NCBI GenBank assembly: GCA_022600255.1
Contig: JAHZKU010000236.1
Coordinates: forward strand, 1 to 6,665
Direction of reading: 5' to 3'
Source of the DNA: Actinomycetes bacterium
GTDB lineage: Bacteria; Actinomycetota; Actinomycetes; S36-B12; GCA-2699445
DNA: 6,665 bases
In this document: positions 6,268 to 6,665 of the stretch, in pieces
Position numbering within the stretch: the first letter of the stretch is position 1
How the letters are laid out: each line of letters opens with the position of its first letter
The notes under the pieces: generated by a model
What the model saw: only the letters and a program-made list of their open reading frames with translations
Told to the model about the DNA's origin: nothing
The model's database searches: none
Translations under genes and position numbers: made by a program

Positions 6268-6273
6268 CCTCCT
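6268..6273 (-). promoter_or_regulatory. Ribosome binding site of the portal gene
   Basis: The minus strand carries AGGAGG, a full Shine-Dalgarno core, nine bases before the TTG at 6258. It decides the start: an in-frame TGA lies just upstream of the TTG, the nearby GTG at 6268-6266 is in another frame, and the TTG at 6263 meets a stop after one codon. The rare TTG start is therefore the first usable one. Confidence 0.7.
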
Positions 6274-6285
6274 ACGATTGCGCTT

Positions 6286-6291
6286 ATTCTA
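6286..6291 (-). promoter_or_regulatory. Possible -10 box (TAGAAT) upstream of portal
   Basis: The minus strand reads TAGAAT, five of six matches to the TATAAT consensus, 27 bases before the portal TTG start and abutting the palindrome at 6292-6313. No good -35 hexamer is seen at 16-18 bp, but many actinobacterial promoters rely mainly on the -10 box. If real, the palindrome would occupy the promoter spacer and -35 area, as an operator would. This is a single short motif and could be chance. Confidence 0.25.
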
Positions 6292-6313
6292 GGGTGTTGC
6301 GATCTGCAACACC
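6292..6313 (-). repeat. Conserved palindrome copy 3 (terminase/portal gap)
   Basis: A perfect 8-bp inverted repeat, GGTGTTGC at 6293-6300 and GCAACACC at 6306-6313, with a 5-nt centre GATCT. It begins one base after the terminase stop codon in the direction of transcription. The 10-mer GGGTGTTGCG (plus strand, 6292-6301) is shared exactly with the copies near 2069 and 4183. On the transcribed strand it is followed directly by TAGAAT (6291-6286), a possible -10 box. There is no T-run after it, so it does not look like a classical intrinsic terminator. An operator or an mRNA-processing hairpin is possible; the function is unknown. Confidence 0.75.
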
Positions 6314-6314
6314 G

Positions 6315-6665
6315 TCATAACAGCACCGGCATCGGCGCGGCAGCCATTCCATAGCGGTACAGCGCACACGCACACGCCACCGCAGGCGACACATCAACGC
6401 TGTAACTGCGACGATCAAACACCTCAGATTCCCCCGACACAATGAACCGCGTCCTGGTCATTGCCATCGCCGTGTTCAGTTCCTCCTGGTCAAGATGACA
6501 GATCGTTGAGTTCTTGATCGCCTCCTGCATCGTGGAATAGGAAGCGGCCATATCAGTCTGAGAAAGACGCTTGTACTCAACATTGGCCTCCACCAATGCA
6601 GGCTCAAGCGAACGAGCAGCCCCATTGGTAATCGACACCTCCATGATGGTCCGGCTGTCCATCAA
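6315..6665 (-). CDS. Terminase large subunit, C-terminal part (partial at window edge)
   Basis: About 116 codons are visible, ending in a TGA stop at 6317-6315; the reading frame is open at the right edge, so the true start and the ATPase domain lie outside. The terminase large subunit is the ATP-driven DNA packaging motor, with an N-terminal ATPase and a C-terminal RNase H-like nuclease. The visible part would be the end of the nuclease domain. Support comes from the closing segment 'SYSVDVSPAVACACALYRY', which resembles the Asp-x-Ser-Pro plus Ala-rich helix that ends many actinophage terminases, and from the position directly upstream of a portal gene. The TTG/ATG pair at the edge should not be taken as a start. 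Its stop is followed one base later by a palindrome. No ATPase motif is in view, so the identity rests on the tail motif and gene order. Confidence 0.8.
   Translation of the reverse strand: MMDSRTIMEVSITNGAARSLEPALVEANVEYKRLSQTDMAASYSTMQEAIKNSTICHLDQEELNTAMAMTRTRFIVSGESEVFDRRSYSVDVSPAVACACALYRYGMAAAPMPVLL

Noticed and set aside
5278..6354. Plus-strand open frame of 358 codons
   Set aside because: Antisense to the portal gene; Arg/His/Gln-rich and without recognisable motifs.
1..6665. tRNA genes, CRISPR arrays, insertion sequences, attachment sites
   Set aside because: No cloverleaf-like sequence, regular spaced repeats, transposase frame or integrase-associated site was seen on either strand.

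Overview
The window is a late structural gene block of a tailed double-stranded DNA phage (siphovirus type) or a prophage. The host is most likely an actinobacterium such as Mycobacterium, Gordonia or Rhodococcus. Three things point there: the moderately high GC content, frequent GTG and TTG starts with GGA-rich ribosome sites, and the style of the HK97-type proteins, especially the head-to-tail adaptor with its ARRYCGW motif. I see no integrase, repressor, tRNA or host gene, so lytic or integrated state cannot be told. The host assignment is inference.

Every credible gene lies on the minus strand, so transcription runs from high to low coordinates. In that order: the C-terminal end of the large terminase subunit (6665-6315, open at the edge); the portal protein (6258-5035); three different putative glycosyltransferases in a tight run (5032-4172, 4167-3460, 3463-2840); the HK97-type prohead protease (2740-2090); the major capsid protein (1948-710); a 75-residue low-complexity protein (710-483); and the head-to-tail adaptor (474-1, open at the edge). 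Apart from the glycosyltransferases this is the canonical order terminase, portal, protease, capsid, adaptor. No gene-free stretch exceeds 300 bases. The larger gaps are 1949-2089, 2741-2839 and 6259-6314.

The terminase packages DNA through the portal into a shell of capsid protein. The protease matures the shell, and the adaptor seals the portal ring for the tail. The unusual part is the three-gene sugar-transfer cassette between portal and protease. Its genes are packed almost without gaps (2-nt gap, 4-nt gap, 4-nt overlap), so they should be expressed with the head genes. Glycosylation of the phage's own virion proteins is the most natural reading.

A second unexplained signal is a palindrome, GGTGTTGC-N5-GCAACACC, that occurs three times, each at the 3' end of a gene (terminase, first glycosyltransferase, protease). 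The copies are about 2.1 kb apart. One arm (GGGTGTTGCG on the plus strand) is identical in all three, so they also share an orientation. Two copies lie just upstream of A+T-rich hexamers that could be -10 boxes. They look like a dispersed regulatory element of this phage, not ordinary terminators.
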